64,000 nucleotides of DNA from Chimonanthus salicifolius (taxonomy: Eukaryota > Streptophyta > Magnoliopsida > Laurales > Calycanthaceae), in contig CM023540.1 of NCBI GenBank assembly GCA_013350335.1, forward strand, positions 56,172,905-56,236,904, written 5' to 3'. Shown here piece by piece: positions 38,028-50,377 of the stretch. A program made the translations under genes and the position numbers. The notes below the pieces were generated by a model. It was given only the letters and a program-made list of their open reading frames with translations. It had not been told where the DNA came from and did not search any database. Each line of letters starts with the position of its first letter. The first letter of the stretch is position 1.

Positions 38028-39199
38028 GTAGGGTTCGGCCCCTACACCATGGCCGAACCTCACTCACTTGGCTTTAGTCCCTCCTCTGATTTATTAATCA
38101 ATCAGCCCTAAGTTAATCATTTAAACCCTTAACCTAAATCCACAAACCAACCTTTGTGGGGTTCAGCCATACAACATGGCCGAACCTCACTCACTTGATT
38201 TGGTCCCTCTTTTGTAATCCTTTGATCTTTTCAATTAATTCCAAAACCACGCCATCCTTGATTCATAAAACAAAACACTTATAAATTAATCATCTAACCT
38301 TATCAACACCTTAAATCCATAAAACATTACCCATGGGGTTCAGCCATACATCATGGCCAAACCCATGGTCCATCATTTTCACCTTTAATTACATCATTGC
38401 CATTGTTTTATCTATGGCTGTCCATTTCATTCATTTAAAACATGATTAGGCTAATAAATAACCCACTACCATGGTTCATGGGGTTCGGCCATACACTATG
38501 GCTGAACCCACGATCTTTCATTTTAGCCTATATTTACAATATTGCCATTATTTCCATCTCCTTATTTTTAGGTCCAAAAACATATGTTTATGACTAAATA
38601 ATTCATCAACATAAACAAAACCCACAATCCAATCCTTCCATCTCCTAAAATAATTATTCATCTAACATGATTGGTCCATGAATGACCCATAAAAATTTAT
38701 TCATGGGGTTCAACCATACACCATGGCCGAACCCTATGATTTCTATATTCCATCTTTAAGTTCATGAACCAAGGTATCTATAATTAAATCCCTCAACATG
38801 ACCTCATTCAAATCCTTTACAATCATCAATACTTTTCCATGGAAAGACCTTTTTTAAAATTATTAATAATCTTCCATGGGGTTTGGCCATACACCATGAC
38901 AGAACCCTATGGTTCATAATCTTCTCTCTAAAACCATTCATCCAAGATTATAATCCTTTGATGGAGTTCTCATACATACATCCATTTGAACCCTTAAAAC
39001 TTTTTTTAAAAAATCATAAAGATACTTCTATGATTTCCATCTTTCAAATCCATTAAAAATATTAACAATGTCCTTCCATGGGGTTCGGCCATACATCATG
39101 GCCGAACCTTATGGTTCATCCTTTTCATTAAACCTCATCATTCAGCCCTTAATCTTTCTTCCATGGGGTTCGGCCATACACCATGGCCGAACCCTATGG
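38028..39199. repeat. Dispersed GGTTCGGCC hairpins in S3
   Basis: Eight copies near 38031, 38158, 38337, 38480, 38706, 38880, 39080 and 39164. They are mostly followed by AACCTCAC or AACCCTATGG. Confidence 0.85.
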
Positions 39200-39589
39200 T
39201 TCCTTATTTTAACAAAATCCATTAAAATATCTACCGGTTCCGCGACTCCTCTGGTTTTCCTTCACTCCGACTCGTTCTTTCAATCTTTTCTTTCCTTAGC
39301 CTCTTCCTCCTTCCTTCTTACTTATTTGGCCGAGAGTGAGACTTGAGAGAGTGAGAGTGTTCGGCCTTGAGAGAACTTGAGAGAGAAAGAGAGAGAGTTC
39401 GGCCTCAAGAGCACTTGAGAGGGAAAGAGAGAGAGTTCGGCCTTGAGAGCACTTGAGAAGGAGAGAGTCTAGAATGCAACCCTTAGTCTTTTCTTTGTTT
39501 CAATGAAACACAACCAAGGGTGGTGTCCTTTGGTGACACCCCTTTGTAACTCTCATTTTCATTAACTTCCATCCTTAATGCTCCACTTG

Positions 39590-39915
39590 GGGTTTCATCA
39601 ATGAGATGAAACTCCCAAGGCTCCAAGGTGTGACTTTGTTTGAATTTGTAACAATATGAAACCGTCCATCTCCCCTTTAGTTCTCATTTGGGGGTTTCAT
39701 CCATGAGACGAAACTCCCACCTGCAAGTGTGAACCCCTTGTGTAACTCCCACAAAACCGCCACCTTCCATTGATATTCCATTTGGGGGTTTCATCCATGA
39801 GATGAAACTCCCCCTCCAACGTGTACCCTTGGTTTGAATTTTGAAATAAGAAAGCTCCTCATCTCTCCATTAATGATCCAAGTGGGGGTTTCATCCATGA
39901 GATGAAACTCCCATG
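39590..39915. repeat. About 100-bp repeats carrying a GTTTCAT/ATGAAAC hairpin (S3)
   Basis: Four units near 39591, 39685, 39786 and 39887. Each has GGGGTTTCATC, a 5-7 nt spacer and GATGAAACTCCC, so the arms pair over about 8-11 bp. The spacing is 94-101 bp. Confidence 0.75.
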
Positions 39916-40770
39916 TCCAACGTGTAACCTTAGGTTTGACTTGGGTTTTTGAAACAACCAAGACTCCTTCATCTTCACACTTCACCTACTTAAGATGGAG
40001 GTCCCATTGACTTCCACTCAACTCACCATAACTCAATTTTAATTCTTTTAAACTCAACTCACTTAACTCACTTAAAATCAAGTTAATCACTTGATTCCTG
40101 TAACACCCCGCCCTTTTCACTCGAAATCAGAGTCTATTTTTTTTTTTAAAATAAATAAACAAGTGATAAGAGCGGAGTGTCACGACGCGAGTTAAGTCCG
40201 GACTTCTAAAGTCTGACCCTTAACTGGCCAAACCTATGTGTGCATGGACTAAGTCCATGAAAAACGATTCACACATAGTACTTTATAATCTTACGAAATT
40301 TTACTTAATCTAACTGCGGATTGTAATAGAACCTAAGTCTACTCCATTTTAGATAGCAAAGTACATAGTCATTTATCCAAAATTACCTTAACTTAATCAT
40401 TTAATCAAACCATTCCAAACCATAGCAAATATTAACTAAGTTATTACATGCCAACATCTAACTAATCAAATTACATGTCCATGTAAACTTATCAAAATAT
40501 CAATAAATAAAAGTCCATTCAGATATCCAAGCTCCTATGCTTGGTTTCCTTTGCGATCCTCTATCTTTTCCTTTCCTGTGTCATCCACTAAGGATAGAAA
40601 TAGGCTGTTAGAACAACGCGCCCACTAGGTGTTCCGATTAAGGCTACCACATGGTTAGTATAAAACATGCATATAACATAATAATACGTGATCATCAAAA
40701 TCTTACAAAAGCAATTCTATGTATGTATGCAAATGTAATGAGTCACACCCATCACAAGTATACATAGCTT

Positions 40771-40932
40771 CCTCTTGATGGGATTCTCATCATCAAGGTA
40801 CCTCTACATAGGTTGTTCGGACGCCCCGACGGAGTGTGGACCCTCCGATTTCCTCTTGATGGGATTCTCATCATCAAGGTACCACCACATAGGTTTTTCG
40901 GACGCCCCGACGGAGTGTGGACCCTCCGGTTA
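40771..40932. repeat. Two-copy 81-bp tandem repeat in S4
   Basis: Units start CCTCTTGATGGGATTCTCAT at 40771 and 40852. Each carries CATCAAG and GGACGCCCCGACGGAGTGTG. It is related to the 90-bp repeat of S2 read on the other strand. Confidence 0.75.
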
Positions 40933-41255
40933 CATAATCATCACCCCATGCCATGCATGAGATGTCAATGAATACATGCCATTTGTAAATAAATATTAGC
41001 ATTCAAATCCTCTTGGAAACATAATAATTTAGCACATATCTCATAAAAATCAACATAAAAACAACAAGTATAAATCGTGTTTACAAAGAGGTAGGAAACC
41101 TACACAAAAGTCACTTAAAAAGTCTGCTCTTCTTAAACTGTCACCCGTTCATGATTGCGCACCGTTCAAGAAGTCTCGTTACCTTGTTACATGTCAATAA
41201 GTCAAACACATATCCCATTTGGTTTCTACCTAAGTCTAAGATCAAACACCACCTT

Positions 41256-42088
41256 GTGGGGTTCGGCCATACACCATGGCCGAACCTCACCCACTTTAAT
41301 TTGATCTCCCTTTTTATTTAACCAATACATCCAATTAACTTATTTAAAAACCTCAATCTACGAAACATACCTTGGTGGGGTTCGGCCATACAACATGGCC
41401 GAACCTCACCATTTTGGTTTTGGCCCCTCTTTTAAGTCCTTTGATCTTTTCATTCCATATTTACATTCTAACTTGTATTTACGGTTTTTGCCATTAGTTT
41501 AACCCTTGCTTAATATTGCTAACTACTAATGTCCATAAAATCCGCCTTAGTGGGGTTCGGCCATACTACATGGCCGAACCTCACCATATTGATTTTTGTC
41601 CTTTTTTCCATCATCTATGATGGCTGATTACTTATTTAATACTAAGTCCCAAGATAACCATATGTGATTCCTTAATCAAAAGCATATAACCATTAATAAT
41701 TTCCAACCATGTTCTTAACTCCAATTAACCCATAAAAATGGTCTATGGGGTTCGGCCATACACATGGTCGAACCCTATGGTTTACTTGATTCAAACATTC
41801 CAATATTTATACATAGTTCATGCTTAGTACCTTAGCCATAGTAACATTATGGTTCAGCCATGCAATGGCCGACCCAAAACCCTAACCTTATCTCCATTTA
41901 AAACATCGTTAAAACCTTCATAACATGGTATGGTTTTTATCTCTCAAAATCCGTAAAAATAACCAAGTCTTTTCATGGGGTTCGGCAATCCAAAGTGGCC
42001 GAACCCTATGATCCATGTTCTACCCTTTTTAAATATCATTATCAATAATTTAAACCCTTGATAGGTTCGGCCATACAATGGCCGAATC
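41256..42088. repeat. Dispersed GGTTCGGCC hairpins in S4
   Basis: Copies near 41259, 41380, 41553, 41750, 41978 and 42064, with a weaker one near 41850. The order and the bases next to each copy closely parallel S1, so S1 and S4 are near relatives. Confidence 0.85.
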
Positions 42089-42574
42089 ATGTTTCCCTAT
42101 CCATTTTATTTAACGAATGGTTAGGGTGCACTTACCAATACCACGACTCCTCCTGTTCTTTCACTCCTTCTTGATCTTATCCTTCCTTCTTGTCCTTTAG
42201 CCGAGCCTAACCTTGCTGGAAACTCCTTAAATTTGTTCGGCCAAGATATTGATTTGAGAGAGAGAGAGAGAAAGAGAGAGAGAAAAAAACTTGACCTTGG
42301 ATGAGAGTGATAAACCTTGAAATGCAACTCCTTTACTCTAAGTCCACTTTGTCTTGGTGGAGTGATCGGCCAAGGACTGATTTGTGTGAGAGACAATCAG
42401 CCAATGTTCTTTGTCTTGAGAGGTGAAAAACGGCCAAGGGAGGGAGAGAGAGAGAGAGGAGAGAGACTAAAATTAAAATTCCTTTGGTTAATGAAATTCA
42501 GCCCATGGTGGTGTCTCTTGGTGGCTCCACTTGTAACTCTCATTTGCATTCAGCTCCTTCACTTATTCCATTTG

Positions 42575-43230
42575 GGGGTTTCATCCTTGAGATGAAACCC
42601 TCCAACTGTTTTTGGCTCTTGGGCTGCCTTGGTGCGACCTTCTCCATGTGTGAACCCATTTGTAACACCATTCCTTAATGCCTCCCTTGGGGGTTTCATC
42701 CTTGAGATGAAACTCCTAAGGCACCCAACGGCTTCCAATGGTTATCTTGGTGTATCCTTTCCTCCCATCATCCTTCTCTCATTAAGGTTCCATGTGAGAG
42801 TTTCATATTGAAATGAAACTCCCATAGGCTACAACGGCTAGCCTTTGTTTGCCTTGTGTAACCGCCACTCTACATTAGTTGCCCATGTGGGAGTTTCATC
42901 CATGAGATGAAACTCCTTGAGCCCAACGGTTTTGTCTTAGTCCTTGGACCACCCAACCATCCAACTCCCCTTTAATTCTTATTTGAATTTGAAATAAGAA
43001 CTCCTCCACTCTTCCTTTAAATTTTCATGTGGGGGTTTCATCTTGAAATGAAACTCCCATGTGCTAAACCATCCTTCCCATTGGCTGTCCATCTAAAGTT
43101 TCATGCATGGAATAAAACCTCCATGCAATCCAACGTGTATAAGGGTTTGAATTTGAAATAAACTTCTCACCTTATGTAACTCCCATAAAACTGCCACCTC
43201 CATTCATTATTTATCTAAGAGTTTCATGCA
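42575..43230. repeat. GTTTCAT/ATGAAAC hairpin repeats in S4
   Basis: Copies near 42577, 42688, 42798, 42890, 43029 and, degenerate, 43095 and 43212. Each reads as GTTTCAT plus a short spacer plus ATGAAAC. Confidence 0.7.
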
Positions 43231-44077
43231 TGAGATGACCTCCCATGCATTCCAACGTGTGGAGTGGTTTTAAATTTGAAACTACAACCCTTCAACTTCA
43301 TACTTCACTCCTTTGAGATAAATATCTCCATAATTTCCCATCTAACTCATACGACTCAACTCACCCATTAAATTCAACTCAATCCAAACTCAATCATTTA
43401 ATTCAACTCAATCCAAACTCAATCATTTAATTCAACTCCATCCAAACTCAAACATTTAATTCAACTTAGCCCAATTAAGCTTGAGCTCACCCAATGGTCA
43501 AACAAGTCAAATATGACCCATTGGGTCCTAATTGGGTCTTTTGACCCAAATAATCACCTTGACCCAATTAGATGTACATTACCCATTTAATTTAATTTGA
43601 TCCTTATAACATGTACATTGGGTCTTACTTGAACAATGGCCCCCACAATTTTCTCATCTACGGTCATAACCTTTTAATTCATAATTTTAATGGCAATATT
43701 GATATATTGAAAATCTGGGATATTACAATTCCCTTCCAACTCAATTCACCTATTTAATTCAACTCATTTACTTGATTCCATTTCCAACTTACATCAGCCC
43801 CAATTAAGTAATCTTGAACTCACTCGATGGTCAACCAAGTCAACCATGACCCATTGGGTCCCAAATGGGCATTTTGACCCAAATGACAATTTTGACCCAA
43901 TTAAACACATCTTACCCATTTTGTTTTAAATTGAACCTTATAACATATCCGTTGGGTCTTAATTGGGCAATTGACCCAACACCTTACCTATCTAAGGTTC
44001 ATATCCATTAGTTCACAATTTAAATGGACAATTTCCATAAATATTTATAACTTGAAAATCCGAGGTGTTACACTTGA

Positions 44078-45968
44078 AGTCTAGCATGCAGGCTCTCAGC
44101 ATATCCTCCAATGTTTGTATTGTTAGCTCTGATTGACCGTCGGTGTGTGGATGGAAAGCTGTGCTGTATAACAAATTTGTCCCCATAGCCGACTGCATGC
44201 TCTGTCACACCCTGCCAGTGAATCTGCCATCTCTGTCGAACACAATAGTCCTGGGTATACCATGTAGCCTGATGATGTCCCGGATATACCGCCGTCCCAA
44301 AGTCTCAGACGAGTCTATCATCTTGATAGGGAAGAAATGTGCAGACTTGGTCAAACGGTCCACTATAACCCAAATTGCATCATTACCCTTTGAAGACCTT
44401 GGCAGCCCTATCACAAAGTCCATGGCAATGTGTTCCCACTTCCATTCGGGCACGGGTAGGGGTTTGAGCAGTCCTGGCGGCTTCTGATGTTCTGTCTTGA
44501 CTTGGTAACAAGTAAGGCAGCGAGAGACAAAGTCAGCCACGTCTCTTTTAACTCCATGCCACCAATAATGACTTTTTAGATCGTGGTACATTTTGGTGCT
44601 ACCAGGATGGATGGAAAGCTTTGATTGATGAGCTTCTGTCAATAGCTCTCTCCTACGGCCTTGAGGTACATATGTCCTGCCTTGGAATAAGAGACCTTCT
44701 CCAGGTCGTAATTCCCATTCTGGTATGACCTCTCTAGTCGACATCTTGGCCCAAATTTCTGCCACTTCAGGATCTGTCCGCTGCTCTTGTTCAATCTTGG
44801 AAGCCATACTAGACTGTACCATCAGATTATACATGCTCCCACGATTTTTTATGTGCAAATTGAACTCTCGAATGGTAGTAAGCATTTCCAATTCTTTCAT
44901 AATCAGACTGGCCACAGTTACCGTGTCAGGGTGATATCGTAGTGTAAATTCATACTCTTGCAGGTACTCCATCCATCTGCGTTGTCTCAAATTGAGCTCC
45001 TTTTGATCGAACAAATATTTTAAGCTCTTATGGTCTGAAAACACCTCAAGTTTCTCACCATATGGATAGTATCTCCAGCTTTTGAAAGCGAAGACCACTG
45101 TACCTAGTTCCAGATCATGAGTGGGATAGTTGCATTCATGGATTTTCAGTTGCCTTGAATCATATGCCACCACATGATGACTTTGAGTGAGAGAGCACCC
45201 AAGTCCTTCTCCTGAAGCATCACAGTATACTTCATATCCGTTGCCTCTCTCTGGCAAAATCAGAATGGGAGTGGTGATAAGTTTCTGTTTCAGATCCTCA
45301 AGCCTTCAATTGCACACGTCCAACCATTCAAATTTGACTCCTTTTTGAGTTAGTCGGGTGAGTGGAGCCGCAATCTTGGAGAAATCCATAATAAATTTTC
45401 GATAGTAGCCAGCCAGTCCCAGAAAACTGTAGATTTCGGTCACATTCCTCGGAGCTTTCCAGTCTCTAACCGCTGCCACTTTGGTCGGGTCCACAGCTAT
45501 TCCTCCTGCTGATGTGACGTGCCCCAAGAAGTTGACCTCAGATAGCGAGAAGTCGCACTTGCTTGCTTTGGCATATAACTGATTCTTCTTCAGTGTGGCC
45601 AGAACTATCCTCAGATGCTCAGCATGCTCCTCCTGACTGGTGGGATAAACTAGAATATCATCAATGAAGAAAATTACGAACTTATCCAGATAAGGATGGA
45701 ATATTCTGTTCATCAGATCCATGAACACAGATGGTGCATTGGTGAGTCCAAAAGGCATGACCACGTATTCGTACAGTCCATACAGAGTTCTGAAGGCCGT
45801 CTTTTCTATGTTCTCATCCCTGACACGAATTTGATGGCAGCCTGACATAAGATCAATCTTCGAGAAATGGCTAGAGCCTCTGAGTTGATCAAACAGATCA
45901 TCAATTCTGGGCAGAGGGTACTTGTTCCTGACAGATAGCTGATTCAACTTCATGTAATCCACACACAT
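44078..45968 (-). pseudogene. Element D pol: RT, RNase H and integrase N-terminal part
   Basis: RT (45306-45968) has MCVDYMKLN and an intact catalytic FIDD ([13 protein letters not shown]). RNase H starts with CDASGEGLG, but about 15 residues including the DALSR motif are missing in frame ([12 protein letters not shown]). The integrase zinc region ([11 protein letters not shown]) and core ([17 protein letters not shown]) are open in one 350-codon frame (44205-45257). The frame then ends with TGA at the conserved tryptophan after TGRV. DGQSELTIQTLEDML lies just beyond, next to the S3 insertion. It is less decayed than A but not functional. Confidence 0.88.
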
Positions 45969-46013
45969 CCGAAGAGTACCATCTTTCTTTTATACGAACA
46001 ATACCGGTGCTCC

Positions 46014-47788
46014 TCATGATGAGGTGCTGTGCCGAATGAATCTCAGTCTGAGCCGCTCATCAATTTCTTTCTTCAGCTCTGACATTTCTACAGTGGCCAT
46101 CCGGTAATGAGACAATGATACAGGAGTAGTGCCAAGATAGAGCTTAATCTCGAAGTCAATCTCTCTTTTTGTAGGCAAACCAACGAGTTTTGTCGGAAAT
46201 ACTCCCGCGTAGTCTTTCACTGCAGCAGGTAGTTCAGCCACTGGCTTATTGTCTAGTCTGATATTGTTCAATACAAGATGGTTCATTTCTTCATGTAATC
46301 TCCTGGTCATAGGAATGCTCTGTCTGTTGGCATGCACTATAAACCATTTTCCCTCCGATGACCGGAATATCACTCTGCGAAGGTGACAGTCAATGCCAAC
46401 CTAAAAGGTAGCCAACCAGTCCATGCCAAATATGATGTCGTATTCTGTCATCTCCAGTACCAAATAGTTGAATTTAAATCTGAACTCAGCAAGTTCAGTA
46501 TCTACGGAGGTGCAGATTAGACCTAGTGATGTGTCTCCAACAGGGGATATAATAGTGAGTGCAGTGGATAGTTGTTGTACTAATATACCAGTAGCAGATA
46601 TGAAGGTAACAAATATAAAGGAGTGGGATACTCCTTAATCAAATAACGTAAAAGCATAAGAACTACCAACTACTGTCATACCTTGAATCACCGAGTGATC
46701 CACCAGTCTCTAGAGGAGGAACCAAAGTATATAGCCGTCTAGATCCTGCCGGAATGGGTGCTCTTCCCGTGCCCTGGATGCTTGCGACTGAGCTAGCCAA
46801 GTTGGGGACGGAAAGAACCCCTAGAGTAAGAAGGTATGTTCTTCTGTGGACACTCCCTCTTGATATGGCCCTGCTGGCCACACTGATAACAAGCGATAAC
46901 ACCTCGAGGAGACTAAGAGATTGGCCCTAATGTGGAGGGCTGACATGGACGAAAACAACCAGTGGAAGCAGTGATAGCTGAGGGTTTTCCAAAGTTGGGT
47001 CTAAATTTCTTGCAAGGGCGGAAAAAATTTCCCCCGCTCTGGCTTCATCTGTTCTCCACAAATCTGACTGTCTCCATCAGCTCTTGTTCGGCTATGCTGG
47101 CTAGACTGACCATCTCTGTCAAAGTAGCTGATTTGAAAATAGTGACTTTGACTCTGGTGCTAGGTCACAGGCCTCGCTCAAACTTTCGGGCCTTCTTATA
47201 TTCCGTGTCCACCATGTATAGAGCATAGCATGATAGATGTAGGAATTCTTGATAGTACTCTATGACGGTCATGGGGCCCTGGACCAAAGCTATGAATGCC
47301 TATGTCTGGCGCACCATCTCATCCTCTAGAAAGTAATGGTCCAGAAATATCCCAGCGAACTAGTCCCAAGTCATCTCTATTGCATTCGCCTCTGGAGTCT
47401 ACGCTTGTTGATGTTCTGTGACCTTCCACCATTTGCCTACATCGTCTACCAGTTGTGAGGTAGCCAGCAGTATTCAGTCCGGATCATTGGTGATCTTAAG
47501 CAACTTCAAGATCTTCGTGATATTCTCAATCCAATTCACTGCTCCTGCGGGTCCCTCCTTCCCTTTGAAATAAGGGGGACGCTGCTGTTGGAAATCTCTT
47601 ACCATTTTTCGGTCCTGGGATTCATTGGAAGTAGTGCCTCCGTTGTCGTTCTGGTGTTGTAGTAGAACGGAGGTGACTACTGCCTGCACTAGGCTATGCA
47701 GCTCGGGAGGTACCTCAGGAATATTCACACTGTCCTCTCCATCTTCCTAATTCGGGTTCTGTAGAGTATTTCTTCTTCATGGAGGCAT
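46014..47788 (-). pseudogene. Element D gag and protease remnant
   Basis: The ATG at 47786-47788 opens MPP then TGA, so the frame is dead at codon 4. The homologous frame continues with NIPEVPPELHSLVQAVVTSV and [12 protein letters not shown], with several more stops. The zinc knuckle is intact ([14 protein letters not shown], near 46850-46890). The protease motif reads LFD-stop-GVSHSF, so the active-site DSG is destroyed. The linker to RT (46014-46373) ends at STSS followed by TGA, the same tryptophan lost as TAG in A. Confidence 0.85.
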
Positions 47789-48168
47789 TTTCCTAAGTCA
47801 TCGAAACATTGGTTGATTTAGTTTTCTGATAAGGACTTGTGTTCACATACTTTGAAGTTACCCTTGATCAAATAATCATGGGGAGGGGAAAGTTTTGTTT
47901 AGTTCTTCTATATATCTCTTTGTGTTCCTCACTTGGGGAAATTGCCTAAGTATCATATAGTGTTCGTTAGTTTGGGGAAATTTCTTAAGTATCATGTAGT
48001 GTTCATTGTTCGGGAGAGGGACGACCTATTTCGCTATGTTTGATAAATCTACAATTTATAGTGATTTTCTTTCCTTTGCTGTTGCTTTTCTCATCAAAGG
48101 TTGTTCTCAGATTGAATGCTTGCAGTCTGATTCTCATCAAAGTAAATTAATCTGGTCCCCATGCAGCG

Positions 48169-48182
48169 GACTCCGAGGAGTC
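48169..48182 (-). promoter_or_regulatory. Leader hairpin of element D
   Basis: The minus strand reads GACTC-CTCG-GAGTC. The stem is identical to A, B and G, with a one-base loop change from TTCG. Confidence 0.55.
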
Positions 48183-48262
48183 TGTAAGTTGGGATTCTTA
48201 TCTGTCAGTGAGACATGATACCATATTAATCTTACTTTACGAGACTCAACACTTCCAGTTTC

Positions 48263-48274
48263 GCTCTGATGCCA
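48263..48274 (-). other. Primer binding site of element D (tRNA-Met, one mismatch)
   Basis: GCTCTGATGCCA, against GCTCTGATACCA in B. Two bases separate it from the LTR edge at 48277. Confidence 0.8.
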
Positions 48275-48276
48275 AC

Positions 48277-49945
48277 TGTAACACCACGCCCTTTTTCACA
48301 TGCATAAATCAGAGTATATATGTTTTTTATAAGTGAGAGAGAACGAGCTGTTACGACGCAAGTGAAGTCCGAGTTTCCAAAACTCGACCCTTAACTGGCC
48401 ACTATTACGTGTGCGTGGACTAAGTCCACAAAAACATTTTCGCACGCTTTCTTAATGCTTGCAGAATAATTTATATGGATAAGATGTTATTCATTCTCTT
48501 GTTATCATTAGGCAAGGAAAGCCAATCACCATAAAATTCCAATAAAACTTAAAGATTATCAAATCATAGCAAATAAGTTCTAAGGTGTCCCAAATAGTCT
48601 AAATTATTACAACCCCAAATGCAAGTCCTCCGAATACATCATTGAAATCAAAACTAAGCAATTTAAAACTTCAATCTCCCAAGTTCCTTCGCTTTGCTCC
48701 CTTCCGGTCCTACGTCCTTTTCCTTGGCATTTCCTGTTCCAACATCTATAGGGTTGAAGTATGGCATTAGTCAACGTGCCCAGTAGGAATTCCAATTAGG
48801 GTTAGGGTACACATAGGAGTAATATTAAAATATTATAAACCAAGGGTTTATACATCATTAATTGACATATTTGTAAAAACATCTTGTAAGTAATAAAACA
48901 ATGCATGATTCCATATCATAATCATGCTAACATAAGTGTCATATCGTGGGTGTTAATGCCAAATGAAATCACACCCAATGTCCATACCCAATCACATCAT
49001 AAATCAATTAATGGTTTCCTTAGCCAATTATGTCCTTAGTGTTTGAGGCGCCAACCACCAGGGCACTGTATATCCATCCACAAATTAATCGAGATTACTG
49101 CTAGAGTGTGGACTCCTCCCTCTGCGCAGGGTTTTGGGACTGACTACCCAGGAGCTCTTTGGCCCAATTACGCGTACTTTTCTATCAACCGGATGCGGCC
49201 AAATCTCAACAGTTCATATAGCTTCATATAAGCTAATCTCAAGCCCAAGTTATGTCTAGTTCGCTCAGAACTTGGCTTGTTGGTCATATGTGTTCTCTTC
49301 CATGACATGCAGGAGGTAATGTATTCAATAATGTCATTTCATTTAAAATACATAATATCGTTGAAAATCAACTCATAATCGTATACAATTTATTTAGCCA
49401 ATGGATTCATCATATTTAGATAAAACAAGTGTCATATTATACGCCTATAGTGTTCTCAATGAGGTAGGAATCCCACCAATGTCCGATATACTATCCTTAT
49501 ACTATCCTTTCTTGTCTTGCAAGGATAACGCTAACAGTCACGTGAGATGAATCACAATCCCTTTGCGAACCTCTTTACTTCATCAAATTCAAACATACAT
49601 ATTAGTTTGATTTTCCATTTTAATTTCATCATCCCTATTCCCATCTAAGTTCCATGTTCATTTCTCAATGCATTTATGCATCATAGTCCGTAACCCGTTT
49701 AAGACCCTAAATGGGGTTTGGCCACATAGCATGACCGAACCACATTCTTTGGTTTTGACCCTCATTTTAATCCTCATATTATTTTAATCCATGTGAGTCA
49801 ATCATTCATTTCTTAATCTAATAATCCCAAGTTAGTCATTTAACCTTTAAACATACATGGGTCCATAAAAATACTCCGTGGGGTTCGGCCATACAACATG
49901 GCCGAACCCATTGTTCTTCATTTTCATCTCCCTTCCATCTTACAA
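48277..49945 (-). mobile_element. 5' LTR of element D, truncated
   Basis: It starts TGTAACACCACGCCC beside the primer site and follows the D 3' LTR (32693 onward) to about 49945, including two GGTTCGGCC hairpins near 49710 and 49880. Similarity to the other D LTR then stops abruptly (counterpart near 34440). The outer 1.7 kb is missing or replaced, so D has no visible right-hand target duplication. Confidence 0.8.
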
Positions 49946-49990
49946 GATAGGCAGAGGCTCTGGAGGAAAAATCCAGAGTAAAAGCTTCTA

Positions 49991-50377
49991 ATTCAGTAGA
50001 CTGAATCATAATATTCAGTAGGCTGAAATACAACCAGATTCCATATGTGCTTGGCCAGTACACTTTCAGTCGACTGAATCATAAGATTTAGTCGGCTGAA
50101 AAACAACCAGATCCCATATGTGCCAGTATACTTTCAGTCTGATGAATCATAAGATTTAGTCAACTAAAACACAACTAGATCCCATATGTGCTAGGCCAGT
50201 ATACTTTCAGTCGACTGAATCATAAGATTCAGTCGGCTGAAACACAACCAGATCCCATATGTACTTGGCCAGTATACTTTCAGTCGACTGAATCATAAGA
50301 TTCAATCTGCTGAAACACAACCAGATTCCATATGTGCTTGGCCAGTATACTTTCAGTCGACTGAAACATAAGATTCA
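49991..50377. repeat. 73-bp minisatellite with TTCAGTCGACTGAA palindromes
   Basis: CTTTCAGTC recurs at 50062, 50131, 50204, 50277 and 50350 (spacing 69, 73, 73, 73). Each unit holds TTCAGTCGACTGAAT, then GATTCAGTCGGCTGAA, then ACAACCAGATCCCATATGTG. It is bounded on the left by about 45 bp of unassigned sequence next to the broken D LTR, and on the right by LTR E. Confidence 0.85.

Larger units (their letters stand above)
40099..43727 (-). mobile_element. Solo LTR S4 nested in S3
   Basis: TGTAACACCCCGCCC to GGGATATTACA, 3629 bp, with ATTCC on both sides (40094-40098 and 43728-43732). It is minus-oriented and holds no interior. It has the full set of LTR motifs: GGACTAAGTCC near 40244, the AACGCGCCC hairpin near 40614, an 81-bp tandem pair, GGTTCGGCC hairpins and GTTTCAT/ATGAAAC hairpins. 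Confidence 0.9.
36875..44072 (-). mobile_element. Solo LTR S3 in the D integrase, itself interrupted by S4
   Basis: TGTAATGTCCCGCCC at the left, GAGGTGTTACA at the right, and the integrase codons duplicated as CTTGA at 36870-36874 and 44073-44077. Without S4 (and one ATTCC) it is about 3564 bp. It contains GGTTCGGCC hairpins (38028-39199), GA tracts (39330-39470) and GTTTCAT/ATGAAAC repeats (39590-39915). Confidence 0.9.

Noticed and set aside
42121..42396. Short frames over GA-rich LTR sequence (also 42317-42595, 1503-1787)
   Set aside because: Low-complexity GAGAGA/CTCTCT translation (SLSLSL, RERE), no homology to a known domain.
44013..44198. 61-codon frame spanning the S3/integrase junction
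   Set aside because: It is a chimera of integrase codons and LTR sequence created by the insertion.
49991..50377. CRISPR-like regular repeat
   Set aside because: Units are contiguous 73-bp copies without unique spacers, in a plant retroelement context. This is a minisatellite.
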